From NCBI GenBank assembly GCA_023511675.1, contig JAIMBC010000026.1:1-33072 (forward strand): 33,072 nucleotides of DNA, in the 5' to 3' direction. This stretch comes from Pirellulales bacterium (GTDB taxonomy: Bacteria; Planctomycetota; Planctomycetia; Pirellulales; JAIMBC01). Made by a program: the position numbers and the translations under genes. Below the pieces are notes generated by a model that was not told the origin of the DNA, searched no databases, and saw nothing but the letters and a program-made list of their open reading frames with translations. Of the stretch, positions 1 to 10,191 are shown piece after piece; positions within the stretch are counted from its first letter, which is position 1; every line of letters begins with the position of its first letter.

Positions 1-134
1 ACGCTGCGCGACATAAAACGCCTCGCTACCCAACTCCCCTACTTTGACACGGGATAAAGATGTGTAGATACCAATGCACATAGGGGAAGGGAATCGTGCC
101 CTGTTGGTAAGTTCGGGCAGGACGGGCGGGCTGA

Positions 135-1472
135 TCATGGGGAAGGAGTGACAGCCGCCTCCCCGCGCTGCTGCCTGGAGCCAGACGGCCAGTTCCAGAG
201 CGCGGCCAGAATGCCGAACGCCGCCAGAGGCGCCAAGCCCGCCAGGAACATGATGCGAGGGTAGTTCGCCTGCGAGGATTCTATCTGCCAGCCGATCACC
301 TGGTGCATCCATGAGGTACACAGCCAGGTGATGCAGCTCAGCGAACCCGTGACCTTGCCCTGGTGCCGCAGCGAAAGTTCCTGGGTGAGCGAATAATACG
401 TGGCAAACAGGCCTAGCGACCCGAAGGCGACGCACAACAGCAGGGCCAACAGCAGCGGTCCGCGCGGCGTGCCCGCCGCCGCGATGCTCATGGCGGTACA
501 TAGCCCGGCACCGAGAAAGGTTGCCAGCCTGCCACGGTGTACTCCCCAGCGCAGCGCCAGCCTGCGGCTGAGAAAGCCAAACGCCAGGCAGCCCACGTCT
601 GTGGTGATGAACCACACGGAGGTAAAGTACTGCTTGAACGCCGTGGAGTACCCATAGAACTTCTCCAGGCAGCTCGGCATCCATGCGCGGTAGAAGTGCC
701 AGAACATGTTGATCAGGACCACCACGCCGCACAGTACAAGGTATCTTCGCACCAGTGTGGCGCGCGAGGCGGGATCGAGCAGGGGAGATGGGGCGGCAGC
801 CTCATCGCCCGGGTGCGAGCTGGGCAAGGCCAGGTCTTCCCTGCGAATCGTCAGCAGCCAGGGCAGCACCCAGGCCAGGCCAGCCAGGCCAATAAGCTGA
901 AACGGCCCGCGCCAGGCACCAGGCCGGCCTGTATCCATGGCGTGCACGATCAGCGGGGTGAGCACGGCACCGATCGAGGCGCCGCTTTGCAGAATGCTGT
1001 TGCCCAGCGTGCGATCTTCTCTTCGCAGCAGGCGTTGCGAGGCCGCCAGCGCACACGGCCATTGACCAGACTCGAACAGCCCCAGCACCACGCGGCACAG
1101 CAGCAGTCCCGCAAAGCCCGCCGGCTGGCCAAAGGTGAGCCCGCACTGTTCGAGCCAAGCGCCAATCGTGCCGGCATATGCCGTGGCCACCCCTGCCGCC
1201 GACCAGCCGCACACCACTGCGGGGTACATCCAGCGGACGCCCAGCCGATCCACCAGCAGTCCCGACGCCACGGCCCCCAGCCCAAACGCCACGCCAAAGC
1301 CCAACTCCAGCGTGCCATACTGGCTCTCGCTCAGGCGGATGGCTGGGTCTTGCTCCATGCGCGTCTTGGCCTGGGCCAGCGTCTGGCGGTCCATGTAGTT
1401 CAGCATGGTCGCCAGCAGCAGCATGCCGCAAACGTACCACTTGAAGGCGGGCGATCGGGGCGGAGCCGTCAT
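135..1472 (-). CDS. MFS transporter, ACS (anion:cation symporter) family
   Basis: A 445-residue inner-membrane major facilitator protein. About twelve hydrophobic segments are visible, split by a polar central loop near residues 210-240. The N-terminal segment carries NYMDRQTL (residues 25-32), typical of the hexuronate and organic-anion (ExuT/GudP-like, ACS) branch. The stretch LFESGQWPCALAASQRLL, followed by a GNSILQSGASIGA-like helix, matches the family's fourth and fifth helices. By family, the substrate would be a sugar acid or similar small anion taken up with a cation; the sequence does not fix it. The start at MTAPPRSPAFKW puts the first helix at the usual distance from the N-terminus, although no clear ribosome binding site precedes it. 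It lies 166 bases downstream of a secreted protein gene on the same strand, so the two may be co-transcribed. The family call is firm and the substrate unknown. Confidence 0.9.
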   Translation of the reverse strand: MTAPPRSPAFKWYVCGMLLLATMLNYMDRQTLAQAKTRMEQDPAIRLSESQYGTLELGFGVAFGLGAVASGLLVDRLGVRWMYPAVVCGWSAAGVATAYAGTIGAWLEQCGLTFGQPAGFAGLLLCRVVLGLFESGQWPCALAASQRLLRREDRTLGNSILQSGASIGAVLTPLIVHAMDTGRPGAWRGPFQLIGLAGLAWVLPWLLTIRREDLALPSSHPGDEAAAPSPLLDPASRATLVRRYLVLCGVVVLINMFWHFYRAWMPSCLEKFYGYSTAFKQYFTSVWFITTDVGCLAFGFLSRRLALRWGVHRGRLATFLGAGLCTAMSIAAAGTPRGPLLLALLLCVAFGSLGLFATYYSLTQELSLRHQGKVTGSLSCITWLCTSWMHQVIGWQIESSQANYPRIMFLAGLAPLAAFGILAALWNWPSGSRQQRGEAAVTPSP

Positions 1473-1638
1473 GGAGAAAGGCGGAGCGGAGGGAAAGACA
1501 CGGCAGGGGCCCAGGCAGTAGACCGTACCCCAGCGGGCGTGTCAAAAGCCTGGCCGGCCCGCGACAGGCACGCGGCTTGCGCAACGTACTGGAGCACCGC
1601 CCGTACCGTTCAAGTCCCCTCTCTTGCCAACGGCCCCA

Positions 1639-2643
1639 TCACTCCGCGCGGTTGGCAAACTCGGCATGCAGCGCTGCCAGTGCATGGCGTACATCATCCA
1701 GCGTGCCCACGGCAACAAACACGCGGTAGGCGTAGTCGCCGGGCGCAATGCCCTGGGCATCCCGCACGCGAAACACGCAATTCCACTTGACCACCTGCTG
1801 CTGCGGAAAGCGGAAACGCCCATACCCAGCGTGGCGATATCCGGCAGAAGGCTGGTCGGGCGAGTAGACTCCCATGGCGTGGTTGCCGCGGGTGGTGGAA
1901 AACACCACGGGGAATGGCTGCTCACCCGGGCCGTCGTCCAGGGCTTTCAACTGGCCGGTCGCGGGGAGGAAGATCCAGAACTGCTCGAACTCTGTGGGCA
2001 TGTAACCGGTGAGGGCCTCAAACTGGGCATAGGTGTGGTGTTCTCCCTGAGGCACGGTGAAGGTGATCTGGAACTCGATGACATGGGCGAGGTGTTTGTA
2101 GCCGATGTGCACGCGTTTGGTGAGCAGATGATGGGAAAGCACCTCGTGGTTGAGTGCTGGCCTGCCTGCGGAGCTTTCGCCTGGGGCCAGCCAGAAGGCC
2201 ATTTGCGTGGTGGCGTGCAGCTCCGCGTCGGCCGCGCGGTAGGAGAGCAGCCGGCTGGTAGATCGCTCGCCCGTGCCGTCTCTGCGCGAGCCGGCCTCGG
2301 TGGGGTTGTAGCACTCGGCCCAGAACTCGGTATCGCGCGCACAGTCGAAGCTGGCGGCCGATTGGAGCTGGCGGCCGTGGTCGAAGCTATCGATGAACTC
2401 CTTGCCGTTCCAGGTGAGGGAGTGGATGGCACCCGCCAGCCGGTCGGTGGTGCGGATGACGATTTCTCCCCTCGGGGTTTGACCGCGAATGGTAGCGTTG
2501 CCGCTGACGACGGGCTGGTCGGCCGCAGTGGGTGGCATGCCGCAGAGGCTCCAGGCAAGCAGGGCGGGCAAGGTGGCCAGTCGCCAGCAGGGAACAGAGA
2601 CAGGGCGGCTCGCCAGCAGCGTCCTCTGGCGCGGCTCATTCAT
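1639..2643 (-). CDS. Secreted protein of unknown family
   Basis: A 334-residue protein that I do not recognise by name. Its N-terminus (MNEPRQRTLLASR, then a hydrophobic run ending PPTAADQ near residue 42) looks like a signal peptide, so the mature protein is probably periplasmic or exported. The rest is rich in alternating hydrophobic and polar residues with many aromatics (FWAECYNPTEAGS, MAFWLAPGE, FEQFWIFLPATGQ, YGRFRFPQQQVVKWNCVF), consistent with an all-beta, possibly carbohydrate-binding or mutarotase-like fold; that is inference. The ATG at 2643 was chosen over the longer open frame because it overlaps the stop of the small upstream gene in an ATGA arrangement, implying translational coupling, and because the signal peptide follows directly. 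The MFS transporter gene downstream suggests handling and import of a sugar-derived compound. Confidence 0.75.
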   Translation of the reverse strand: MNEPRQRTLLASRPVSVPCWRLATLPALLAWSLCGMPPTAADQPVVSGNATIRGQTPRGEIVIRTTDRLAGAIHSLTWNGKEFIDSFDHGRQLQSAASFDCARDTEFWAECYNPTEAGSRRDGTGERSTSRLLSYRAADAELHATTQMAFWLAPGESSAGRPALNHEVLSHHLLTKRVHIGYKHLAHVIEFQITFTVPQGEHHTYAQFEALTGYMPTEFEQFWIFLPATGQLKALDDGPGEQPFPVVFSTTRGNHAMGVYSPDQPSAGYRHAGYGRFRFPQQQVVKWNCVFRVRDAQGIAPGDYAYRVFVAVGTLDDVRHALAALHAEFANRAE

Positions 2644-2945
2644 CGTTCGACACATCGCGAGACATGCTCCATCGCGTGCAACACGCGGCCAAATCGATCG
2701 AATGACAGCACCACCTCCCCTTCGACCAGCGTGTGGGCACGCTTGCCCCTGAGCAGCCCGTAGGCCCGCTCCACGGCGGCGGTGAAGCCATACGTGCGTT
2801 CTGGGCAGGGCAGGCAGCCGAGCCGCCAACTACCAGCGCCAGACCGGCAACACACCGCAGCAGAAGTGTCCGCAGCAGCCCTAAGGTGGGGGAGGCGCGA
2901 AGGTAATGTGTCCTGCGAGGCACTTGGGCGGCGTGCATGGGGCAT
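2640..2945 (-). CDS. Small secreted protein, probably interrupted by a frameshift
   Basis: A 101-residue frame from the ATG at 2945 ends in the ATGA overlap with the next gene. Its C-terminal half (ERTYGFTAAVERAYGLLRGK onward) has the G/C-rich third positions of real coding sequence. The N-terminal half does not look like protein. The overlapping frame starting with ATG at 2938 does: it encodes MHAAQVPRRTHYLR followed by a hydrophobic core (LLLRCVAGLALVVGGSAA), a convincing signal peptide. The only purine-rich ribosome site, AGGGG (minus strand, 2946-2950), abuts the 2945 ATG but sits 7 bases before the 2938 ATG, the better spacing. The likely original product therefore starts at 2938 and moves to the other frame near 2790-2805, equivalent to one missing base. 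A true mutation, a sequencing error or recoding are all possible. Function unknown. Confidence 0.5.
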   Translation of the reverse strand: MPHARRPSASQDTLPSRLPHLRAAADTSAAVCCRSGAGSWRLGCLPCPERTYGFTAAVERAYGLLRGKRAHTLVEGEVVLSFDRFGRVLHAMEHVSRCVER

Positions 2946-3206
2946 CCCCTACGAGTAGGCGTGCATGCCTGGCAATGCGCCGATTCTAATTGTGCCCATC
3001 TCGCGGTGCGAGCGGATGCTGTGTAGCTCAAGGGTATTTGCCAGCACATCTGCAGCGAGGGCTGGCAAGACAGGCGTCTCGGCATCGCCCTTCGCTGGAG
3101 CGCGCCGGGCAGGGCATTTGCGCGGACAAGCAAGTTCGAAGGCCGTGCCAGGGGAGGCAGTCGTCCGACCCGGCGTGCAGCCCGCAAATCCGCGGAGCGT
3201 TGTGAG

Positions 3207-4913
3207 TTACCTGTGTGGTTCGGCCCGCCGGCGGGTGATGCCGGCCGATGCGTTACGCCGCGGTACAAACTTGAACATGTCGATGTAGTCGATGGTCAGC
3301 AGCGTCCGCTCCCGCTTGTCAAAGCGCGGCAAGGGATACGTATCGCGTGCGACCAGTTGGTACTGCTCTTGCATCTGAGCGAGCCAGTTCTCAAACGCCG
3401 TCTGATCGAAGGGCCACGTACCCGCGCGGAACTGGAGGCACCGCAGCGGCCACTCGGCTGAGATGCGCGACCAGTCAGGCGGCATGCCGGCAGCATGGCG
3501 GCGGGAGTAGATGCGTTGGTTGCAGAGGTAGGTGGCAGCCCAGCCCAGCTCGCGGTAGGTCTCCGCAGAGAAACACAGGCCGAGGTCCGTTTTGAGGCAG
3601 ACCAGTTCGCCGTCGCAGGCGGCGTCGCGCCAGAACCAGCGGGCAAAGTCTCGGGCCTGGGCGTCCGAGCGAGCCTTGTACGGGTGCGTCACGTCTCGGA
3701 CCATGACGCCCACCGCCAGCGCGGAGAGCATGCCCAGACTCGCGTACAGCCCGCGCCGCATGCGGGCTGCGTTCCGCTGCGTGGCGGCCAACAGCGCCGC
3801 CCAGCCAAGACCGATCAGCATGCACAGCCCGGGTGCCGCGTACTGGGCAAACTTCACGTGAGAGCCGTAGGGATAGCGATGCAGGAACGCGGCCAGCAGG
3901 TTGAGGCCCAGCGGCGCGAGCAGCAGCACCAGCCAACCCCACTGGCGGCGCTTCCAAAGGACGGCCAAACCGACCGCGGCACACAATGCCGAGAGACTGC
4001 TGGCGCCCCGCGGTCCGCCCACCGGAAAGGCCATGAGGTCGCTGGTGTGGGTGGCGGCCAGCCACCGTACCAGCTCGGTTGCAGAATGCCGCGGCGGCAT
4101 GGCTTGCTGCCAGTAAGCTTGCATCCAGGCGAGTTCTGCGGATTCCTGGTTGCGCGTCGATTGCTGGTACACGATCAGAAATGCCAGGGCGCTGCCGACC
4201 CCCATGGCCAGCCAGGGCAGCCAAGCCTTCCATCGTGGTCGTGCCGCCAGCACCAGGCCGCTGAAGAGCGACACGCCTCCCACAACAAACAACGCCGGAT
4301 AGGAAAGCACCACCGCCAGCGGCGCCGCGGCGGCCAATGCCCACAGCCAGCCGATCTGCCGCGGCCTGCGCCACCACTCGACCAGCAACACCAGCAGCAC
4401 CAGCGACACGAACAGGTCGGGGCCATACGGTTTGGCCTCCGCCGAGTAGCGGATGCACGGGTAAGAGACCGCCAGCAGGGCCACGGCCAGCAGCCGCGCC
4501 CCGCCGTGCAGCAAACGATGGCTGAGATGGGCGAACAGGGCCAGCGAACCTAGGCCCGCCGCTAGCGGCCAAAGCCGCAGCGTGTACTCGGTAAACCCCA
4601 GCAGCTTGACAAGCGCCAGCTCGATCCACAGGTAGCCCAGCGGCGCCACCTGATGGAACAACAGCGGCTCCAACATGCCTGCAAAGCCGCGTTCCAGATA
4701 GTTCGCCGCCAGGAAACTCTCGTCCTCCCACAGGGGAAAGCGCAGCAAGTACCGCAGCAGGCGCGCTGTGGCACCTAGCCCCAGCAGGATCCACACGGCG
4801 CCGGTAATTTGGGTATGGGCGAGCGGCAGCCTCGCAGGCCATGCGGCATCCGTCGGTTGACGGTAGCGCAGCGCTGCGCGGAGGCGGAGACGCCAGGTCG
4901 TTGCGGCTTTCAT
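3207..4913 (-). CDS. GT39/ArnT-like integral membrane glycosyltransferase
   Basis: A 568-residue polytopic membrane protein with about ten to twelve hydrophobic segments between residues 35 and 420 and a soluble C-terminal domain of about 150 residues. The first extracytoplasmic loop carries WEDESFLAANYLERGF (from residue 62). Its acidic pair is the catalytic or metal-binding motif expected there in GT-C-fold enzymes of the PMT/ArnT (GT39/GT83) group, and the arrangement RFPLWEDE followed by PLGYLWIELALVKLLG is characteristic. Such enzymes move a sugar from a polyprenyl-phosphate carrier to lipid A, protein or another acceptor on the outer face of the inner membrane. Neither donor nor acceptor can be read from the sequence. 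The ATG at 4913 gives a short basic cytoplasmic N-terminus before the first helix. It is flanked by gaps and may be transcribed alone. Confidence 0.82.
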   Translation of the reverse strand: MKAATTWRLRLRAALRYRQPTDAAWPARLPLAHTQITGAVWILLGLGATARLLRYLLRFPLWEDESFLAANYLERGFAGMLEPLLFHQVAPLGYLWIELALVKLLGFTEYTLRLWPLAAGLGSLALFAHLSHRLLHGGARLLAVALLAVSYPCIRYSAEAKPYGPDLFVSLVLLVLLVEWWRRPRQIGWLWALAAAAPLAVVLSYPALFVVGGVSLFSGLVLAARPRWKAWLPWLAMGVGSALAFLIVYQQSTRNQESAELAWMQAYWQQAMPPRHSATELVRWLAATHTSDLMAFPVGGPRGASSLSALCAAVGLAVLWKRRQWGWLVLLLAPLGLNLLAAFLHRYPYGSHVKFAQYAAPGLCMLIGLGWAALLAATQRNAARMRRGLYASLGMLSALAVGVMVRDVTHPYKARSDAQARDFARWFWRDAACDGELVCLKTDLGLCFSAETYRELGWAATYLCNQRIYSRRHAAGMPPDWSRISAEWPLRCLQFRAGTWPFDQTAFENWLAQMQEQYQLVARDTYPLPRFDKRERTLLTIDYIDMFKFVPRRNASAGITRRRAEPHR

Positions 4914-5195
4914 GGGGCGGAGATTCTATTGCCACAAGGGGCCTGGGATCCAGGCCGGTACTGCGCGGCCTGGCCCCCCCTGCGCACAATGCGATAGCGG
5001 TGTGCTTGCGTACCCCGGCCGTCGTCCGGCCGGCATCCCTACAGCAGGCGAGCACCGCCCGCGTGCGCCCCGTGGCAGGAGCCAGCCGGTGCCCGCCTGC
5101 TCGCCGGCCGCCTACCGCAGGCAGGCTGACCGGTTGGCGCCCGTTTCCGCAGCTCGCACATCCTGCGGCTGCCCCCCGTCTGTTAAACTGCAAGC

Positions 5196-6101
5196 ATGAA
5201 TCGCGAACACATCAGCCAGCTTGCCCACGCCCTGCTGCAGGGCCAGCTCTCGATCGAAGAGTTCGCCCATCGCCTGGCAGCGGCTCCCCAGGCGGACCTG
5301 GGTGAACTTCAGCTTGACCTGGATCGGGCACGACGCTGCGGCTTCCCCGAAGTGATCTTTGGTCCGGGCAAGTCTCCGGAGACCATGATATGTGCCTGCC
5401 GCACCTTGCTCGATGCGGGCCAGGGCTGTCTCTGCACGCGGGTGAGCGCCGAGCAGGCTGCCGCACTGTCTCGGGTCTTTCCCAATGGGATTTACGAGCC
5501 CGTCGCCCGCACCTTCCGCGTGGCCGCCCCGGCACGCGATCCGTCCCCAACGCATGGGCGCGTGGTGGTGCTCACTGCCGGCACAAGCGACCAGACCGTG
5601 GCACTGGAGGCGGTCGAAACGCTGCGCTGGATGGAAGTTGGCGTCGAACTCATCCAAGACGTGGGCGTGGCAGGCCCACAGAGGCTGCTGCGGCGCGTGC
5701 CGGAACTGGCCGGAGCCGACGCCGTGGTGGTCGTCGCCGGCATGGAAGGAGCGCTTCCCAGCGTGGTGGGGGGCTATGTGGACTGTCCGGTGATCGCCGT
5801 CCCGACCAGCGTGGGTTACGGAGCCAATCTTGGCGGACTGGCCCCTCTGCTAACCATGCTGAATAGCTGCGCCGCCAATGTGGTGGTGGTGAATATCGAT
5901 GCCGGCTTCAAGGGCGGATATGTGGCTGGCATGATCGCTCGCCGGGCTGCGCGCGGGCAAGCTGCGCAGGATGGCACGGCGCAGGATCCAACCGTGTACC
6001 ATCCCGGTGGGCGTGATCCCGCCGCGCGCGATGGCACGGTGCGCGACCCCGCTGTGCAGGGCGGGCATGTGCGCCAACAGACTGCGCATGGGCCAGCGTA
6101 G
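5196..6101 (+). CDS. larB: LarB, nickel-pincer cofactor biosynthesis carboxylase
   Basis: A 301-residue cytoplasmic enzyme. LarB carboxylates and hydrolyses nicotinic acid adenine dinucleotide, the first step to the nickel-pincer nucleotide of lactate racemase and related enzymes; LarC and LarE act later. The N-terminal part has the LarB pattern DLDRARRCGFPEVIFGPGKS. The PurE-like C-terminal domain contains VVVLTAGTSDQTVALEA, DVGVAGPQRLL, VVVAGMEGALPSVVGG, and VPTSVGYGANLGG leading into MLNSCAANVVVVNIDAGF. Cys225 in NSCA aligns with the cysteine that forms the covalent adduct with the nucleotide in characterised LarB. The last 50 or so residues after IARRAARGQ are an extension of imperfect repeats absent from typical LarB. 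larC, larE and larA are not in the window. nnrD follows 67 bases downstream. The gene starts at ATG 5196 with only a weak ribosome site. Confidence 0.92.
   Translation: MNREHISQLAHALLQGQLSIEEFAHRLAAAPQADLGELQLDLDRARRCGFPEVIFGPGKSPETMICACRTLLDAGQGCLCTRVSAEQAAALSRVFPNGIYEPVARTFRVAAPARDPSPTHGRVVVLTAGTSDQTVALEAVETLRWMEVGVELIQDVGVAGPQRLLRRVPELAGADAVVVVAGMEGALPSVVGGYVDCPVIAVPTSVGYGANLGGLAPLLTMLNSCAANVVVVNIDAGFKGGYVAGMIARRAARGQAAQDGTAQDPTVYHPGGRDPAARDGTVRDPAVQGGHVRQQTAHGPA
5961..6056 (+). repeat. Imperfect 36-base repeat in the larB tail
   Basis: Bases 5961-5996 and 6021-6056 align over 36 positions with 26 matches by eye. They encode AAQDGTAQDPTV and AARDGTVRDPAV, separated by YHPGGRDP. The first copy also holds a direct doublet of GCGCAGGAT. 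The repeats stay in frame, so the tail seems to have grown by codon-preserving duplication after the conserved LarB domain. Confidence 0.65.
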
Positions 6102-6168
6102 GCGTGGCAGTTTTGGCGTGGGCCGCGCCGGGGGCGCGACGCGAAAACAGAACCTCCATGAACCAGCG

Positions 6169-7188
6169 ATGAACGATTCGGTACAGCCGTCAGGTGAGGG
6201 TGCGGCACCACGTCCAGAAAAGGCCGCTCCGGCCGATCCTGTCATTCCCCCCCCAGAGGCGCTGCCGAGACTGCCGCCGCGCTTGCCAGATACCCACAAG
6301 GGAGACTACGGGCGCGTGCTGCTGATTGGCGGCTCGCAGGGAATGGCAGGGGCGGTGGCGCTGGCCGGCATGGCTGCATTGCGTTCGGGCGCCGGCCTAG
6401 TGCAGCTTGCCGTGCCCCAGTCGTGTCAGGCGGTAGTGGCGGGTTTCGAGCCCTCGTACATGGTTGCCGGCCTTCCGGAGAGAGACGGCTGCCTTGCCCT
6501 GGAAGCCCGCGAGCGGTTGAGCGAGTTGCTGACAGCGGCGACGGTGGTGGCGTGCGGGCCAGGCATGGGACGCAGTGTGGGGGTCACGCAGCTTGTGGGC
6601 TGGCTGTTTGCGCGGCTGGCCAAGCCCCTGGTGATCGATGCCGACGGCCTCAATGCGTTGGCCGAGTCTGGTGCCTTGGGCCGCAAGCCTGTTGCAGCCC
6701 GGCTGCTCACGCCGCATCCGGGCGAATTTCGGCGGTTGGCAGCAGCAGTGAAGCTGTCTGAACAAGTTCTGGAGGACGCCGCTTGCTCTACGGCGGCTGC
6801 TGCCAAGGCGGTCAATGCCGGCGAGCGACGTCAGCGCTACGCAACGATGGCTCAGCGGCTGGCCGAGCGATGCGGGGCCACGGTGATCCTCAAGGGGCAC
6901 GGCACGGTGATCACGGACGGCACGCAGTTGGTGATCAACACCACCGGCAACCCTGGCATGGCCACTGGCGGCACGGGCGATGTGCTGACGGGGGTCGTCG
7001 CCGCGCTGGTAGCCCAGGGCATGGAACCGTTTTCCGCCGCTCGGTTGGGGGTTTTTGTCCACGGCCTGGCTGGTGACCTGGCTGCCGCAGAGCTGGGGCA
7101 GGTGTCTTTGATTGCCAGCGACCTGATCAGGTATCTCCCCCGCGCGTTTCGCATGTGCGAGGCAACTCTGCCGCAGAACCCGTCTTGA
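6169..7188 (+). CDS. nnrD: ADP/ATP-dependent NAD(P)H-hydrate dehydratase
   Basis: A 339-residue cytoplasmic enzyme of the YjeF C-terminal / ribokinase-like family. It dehydrates damaged S-NADHX and S-NADPHX back to NAD(P)H using ADP or ATP. Visible motifs are HKGDYGRVLLIGGSQGMAGA (substrate-binding start of the domain), GPGMGRS, VIDADGLNAL, LTPHPGEFRRL, VILKGHGTVI, and NTTGNPGMATGGTGDVLTG with the catalytic aspartate at D271. The protein lacks the N-terminal YjeF_N epimerase domain of bifunctional Nnr proteins, so NAXE activity would have to come from elsewhere. The start at 6169 is the first in-frame ATG after larB; an earlier ATG at 5971 would overlap larB by 131 bases and encode an unrelated arginine-rich stretch. 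A proline-rich leader of about 35 residues precedes the domain. It is probably co-transcribed with larB. Confidence 0.9.
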   Translation: MNDSVQPSGEGAAPRPEKAAPADPVIPPPEALPRLPPRLPDTHKGDYGRVLLIGGSQGMAGAVALAGMAALRSGAGLVQLAVPQSCQAVVAGFEPSYMVAGLPERDGCLALEARERLSELLTAATVVACGPGMGRSVGVTQLVGWLFARLAKPLVIDADGLNALAESGALGRKPVAARLLTPHPGEFRRLAAAVKLSEQVLEDAACSTAAAAKAVNAGERRQRYATMAQRLAERCGATVILKGHGTVITDGTQLVINTTGNPGMATGGTGDVLTGVVAALVAQGMEPFSAARLGVFVHGLAGDLAAAELGQVSLIASDLIRYLPRAFRMCEATLPQNPS

Positions 7189-7621
7189 CAAGGCTGCCGC
7201 CTCGTGTGTGCGCTCGCCTGGCCGTACCAGCGGGCAAGCGGCTGATGTGGTGAAACACCGGCCTAGTGCGCAGTGCTGCATGACCGGTCCGTGGCCGAGT
7301 TGTCTCAAGACCATGGCGGCGATGGTTGACAGCGCACCTGTTGCGCAGCGCTGACGGCGAATCATCGCCATCCCGCAGGACCTTCTCCGCGCGCCCTCGC
7401 TCGAGCTTTAGATGCAGCTCCCGGCGAGCAAGCTCGCCGAAGGTGTCTTGCACGCGTCAGGCAGGTGAGCGTCTCTTGCGCGCATGAAAAAAAGGGCCTG
7501 CCGATGGCGTTCCATCGGCAGGCCCTCGCATGCTAATGCCGCTTGCCGCCGCGTACTCGCCGGCGCCCCGGGCCGGCTATCGCCGCCGGTGCGGACGAAG
7601 CGGGTGGCTCGCGACGCGCCG
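7189..7621. other. Intergenic gap between convergent nnrD and groEL
   Basis: A 433-base gap. Its right part holds the strong groEL terminator (7487-7526). A hairpin at 7423-7438, GGCGAG-CAAG-CTCGCC, lies about 235 bases past the nnrD stop and has no T-run after it, so it is only a weak terminator candidate for the plus strand. The open frames in this stretch are not protein-like. I see nothing else. Confidence 0.5.
7487..7526 (-). terminator. Rho-independent terminator of groESL
   Basis: A perfect 15-base-pair stem (7493-7507 with 7512-7526) closes a 4-base loop (7508-7511). On the minus strand it is followed directly by a run of seven T (A-run at 7487-7493 on the plus strand; the last base also closes the stem). 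It lies about 95 bases past the groEL stop, as expected for an intrinsic terminator. Confidence 0.92.
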
Positions 7622-9367
<1,746 letters not shown>

Positions 9368-9439
9368 CTAGCCGGCGGCAGACAGGCCGGCCATGCCAGG
9401 CACCGCTCAGGCGAGCGGCCGCCTCGCGGACACACGATC

Positions 9440-9781
9440 TTATGACTCTTCGATCACGGCCAGGATGTCGTCCTCCCGCAGCAGCACCAGTTCCTTTTCC
9501 CCCACCTTGAACTCTTCTCCCGCGTACGAGCTGAACAGAACGCGATCGCCCGGCTTCACCTGCAGCGCGACGCGGCTGCCATTCTCAAGCAGCTTGCCTT
9601 CCCCCACGCTCTGCACCCTGCCGCGTGCCGGCTTGTTCTTGGCCGTATCCGGCAACACGATCCCACCCGGCGTGGTCGACTCCCGCTCTTCACGCTCGAC
9701 GACCACACGATCGCCCAACGGCTGCAACTTGAGAGGGCCCTTGGTTGGTTTCTTCTTCGCGTCCTTGGTCGCAACTGCCAT
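9440..9781 (-). CDS. groES: Co-chaperonin GroES (Hsp10)
   Basis: A 113-residue subunit of the heptameric lid of the GroEL chamber. The family core begins [18 protein letters not shown], followed by the mobile loop [15 protein letters not shown] that contacts Gro[29 protein letters not shown] and the end [16 protein letters not shown]. Compared with the usual 95-97 residues it has a lysine-rich N-terminal extension of about 15 residues ([16 protein letters not shown]). The ATG at 9781 is preceded by GGAGG at 9792-9796 (minus-strand reading) with 10 bases of spacing. It is the first gene of a groES-groEL operon. I looked for a CIRCE element (TTAGCACTC with its inverted copy) upstream and found none, so HrcA control is not indicated by the sequence. 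Confidence 0.97.
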   Translation of the reverse strand: MAVATKDAKKKPTKGPLKLQPLGDRVVVEREERESTTPGGIVLPDTAKNKPARGRVQSVGEGKLLENGSRVALQVKPGDRVLFSSYAGEEFKVGEKELVLLREDDILAVIEES

Positions 9782-10191
9782 GGGTTTCTCGCCTCCAGAC
9801 CTGGTTGTGCGTATTTGACTTTGTGCCAAAGCTCGCGGGCAGGCTGCCCGAAGGGTATAGACTGCCAAACAGGCGCTCGTGGAGCACCAGCAGAAGTTGT
9901 AGCAACTGGCGCGCCAACGGCAGAGACCGATCCACAACGTGTTTAGCAGTTTGAGCTTGCGGAAAACCAGCCTTGTTGGGCAGGCTGTCAAACTTGGCCT
10001 GTGACCGCGCTGCACGGCCCATTCGGGCTGCCAAAGTGGCAGCCAGGCGGCCTGGGGATAAAGGGGAGGTGGTGCCCTCGACTTCGAGGGTCGGGCGGGC
10101 AGCGGGAGGCCCTGCGAGGGGCGTTCGTATTTGGCCGGTAAGCATGCCTTTGCTGGCCAGCGTACGTTTGCGGTGGGGAAATGGGTCCGTC
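9782..10191. other. Gap upstream of groES
   Basis: A 410-base gap between groES and plsC, both on the minus strand. It must contain the groESL promoter, but I cannot place one with confidence. A minus-strand TTGACA (plus 9987-9992) has no good -10 partner, and a TATACC-like hexamer near 9856-9861 has no -35. No CIRCE inverted repeat is present. A short hairpin CCCTCG-ACTT-CGAGGG occurs near 10076-10091 without a T-run. Confidence 0.4.

Noticed and set aside
44-70. TTGACA at 44-49 with a TAGATA 15 bases later on the plus strand
   Set aside because: The spacing is too short, and the only gene to the right is on the minus strand, so there is nothing for this promoter to serve.
9782-10191. Search for a CIRCE operator or heat-shock sigma promoter before groES
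   Set aside because: No TTAGCACTC/GAGTGCTAA inverted repeat and no CTTGAA with CCCCAT pair was found.
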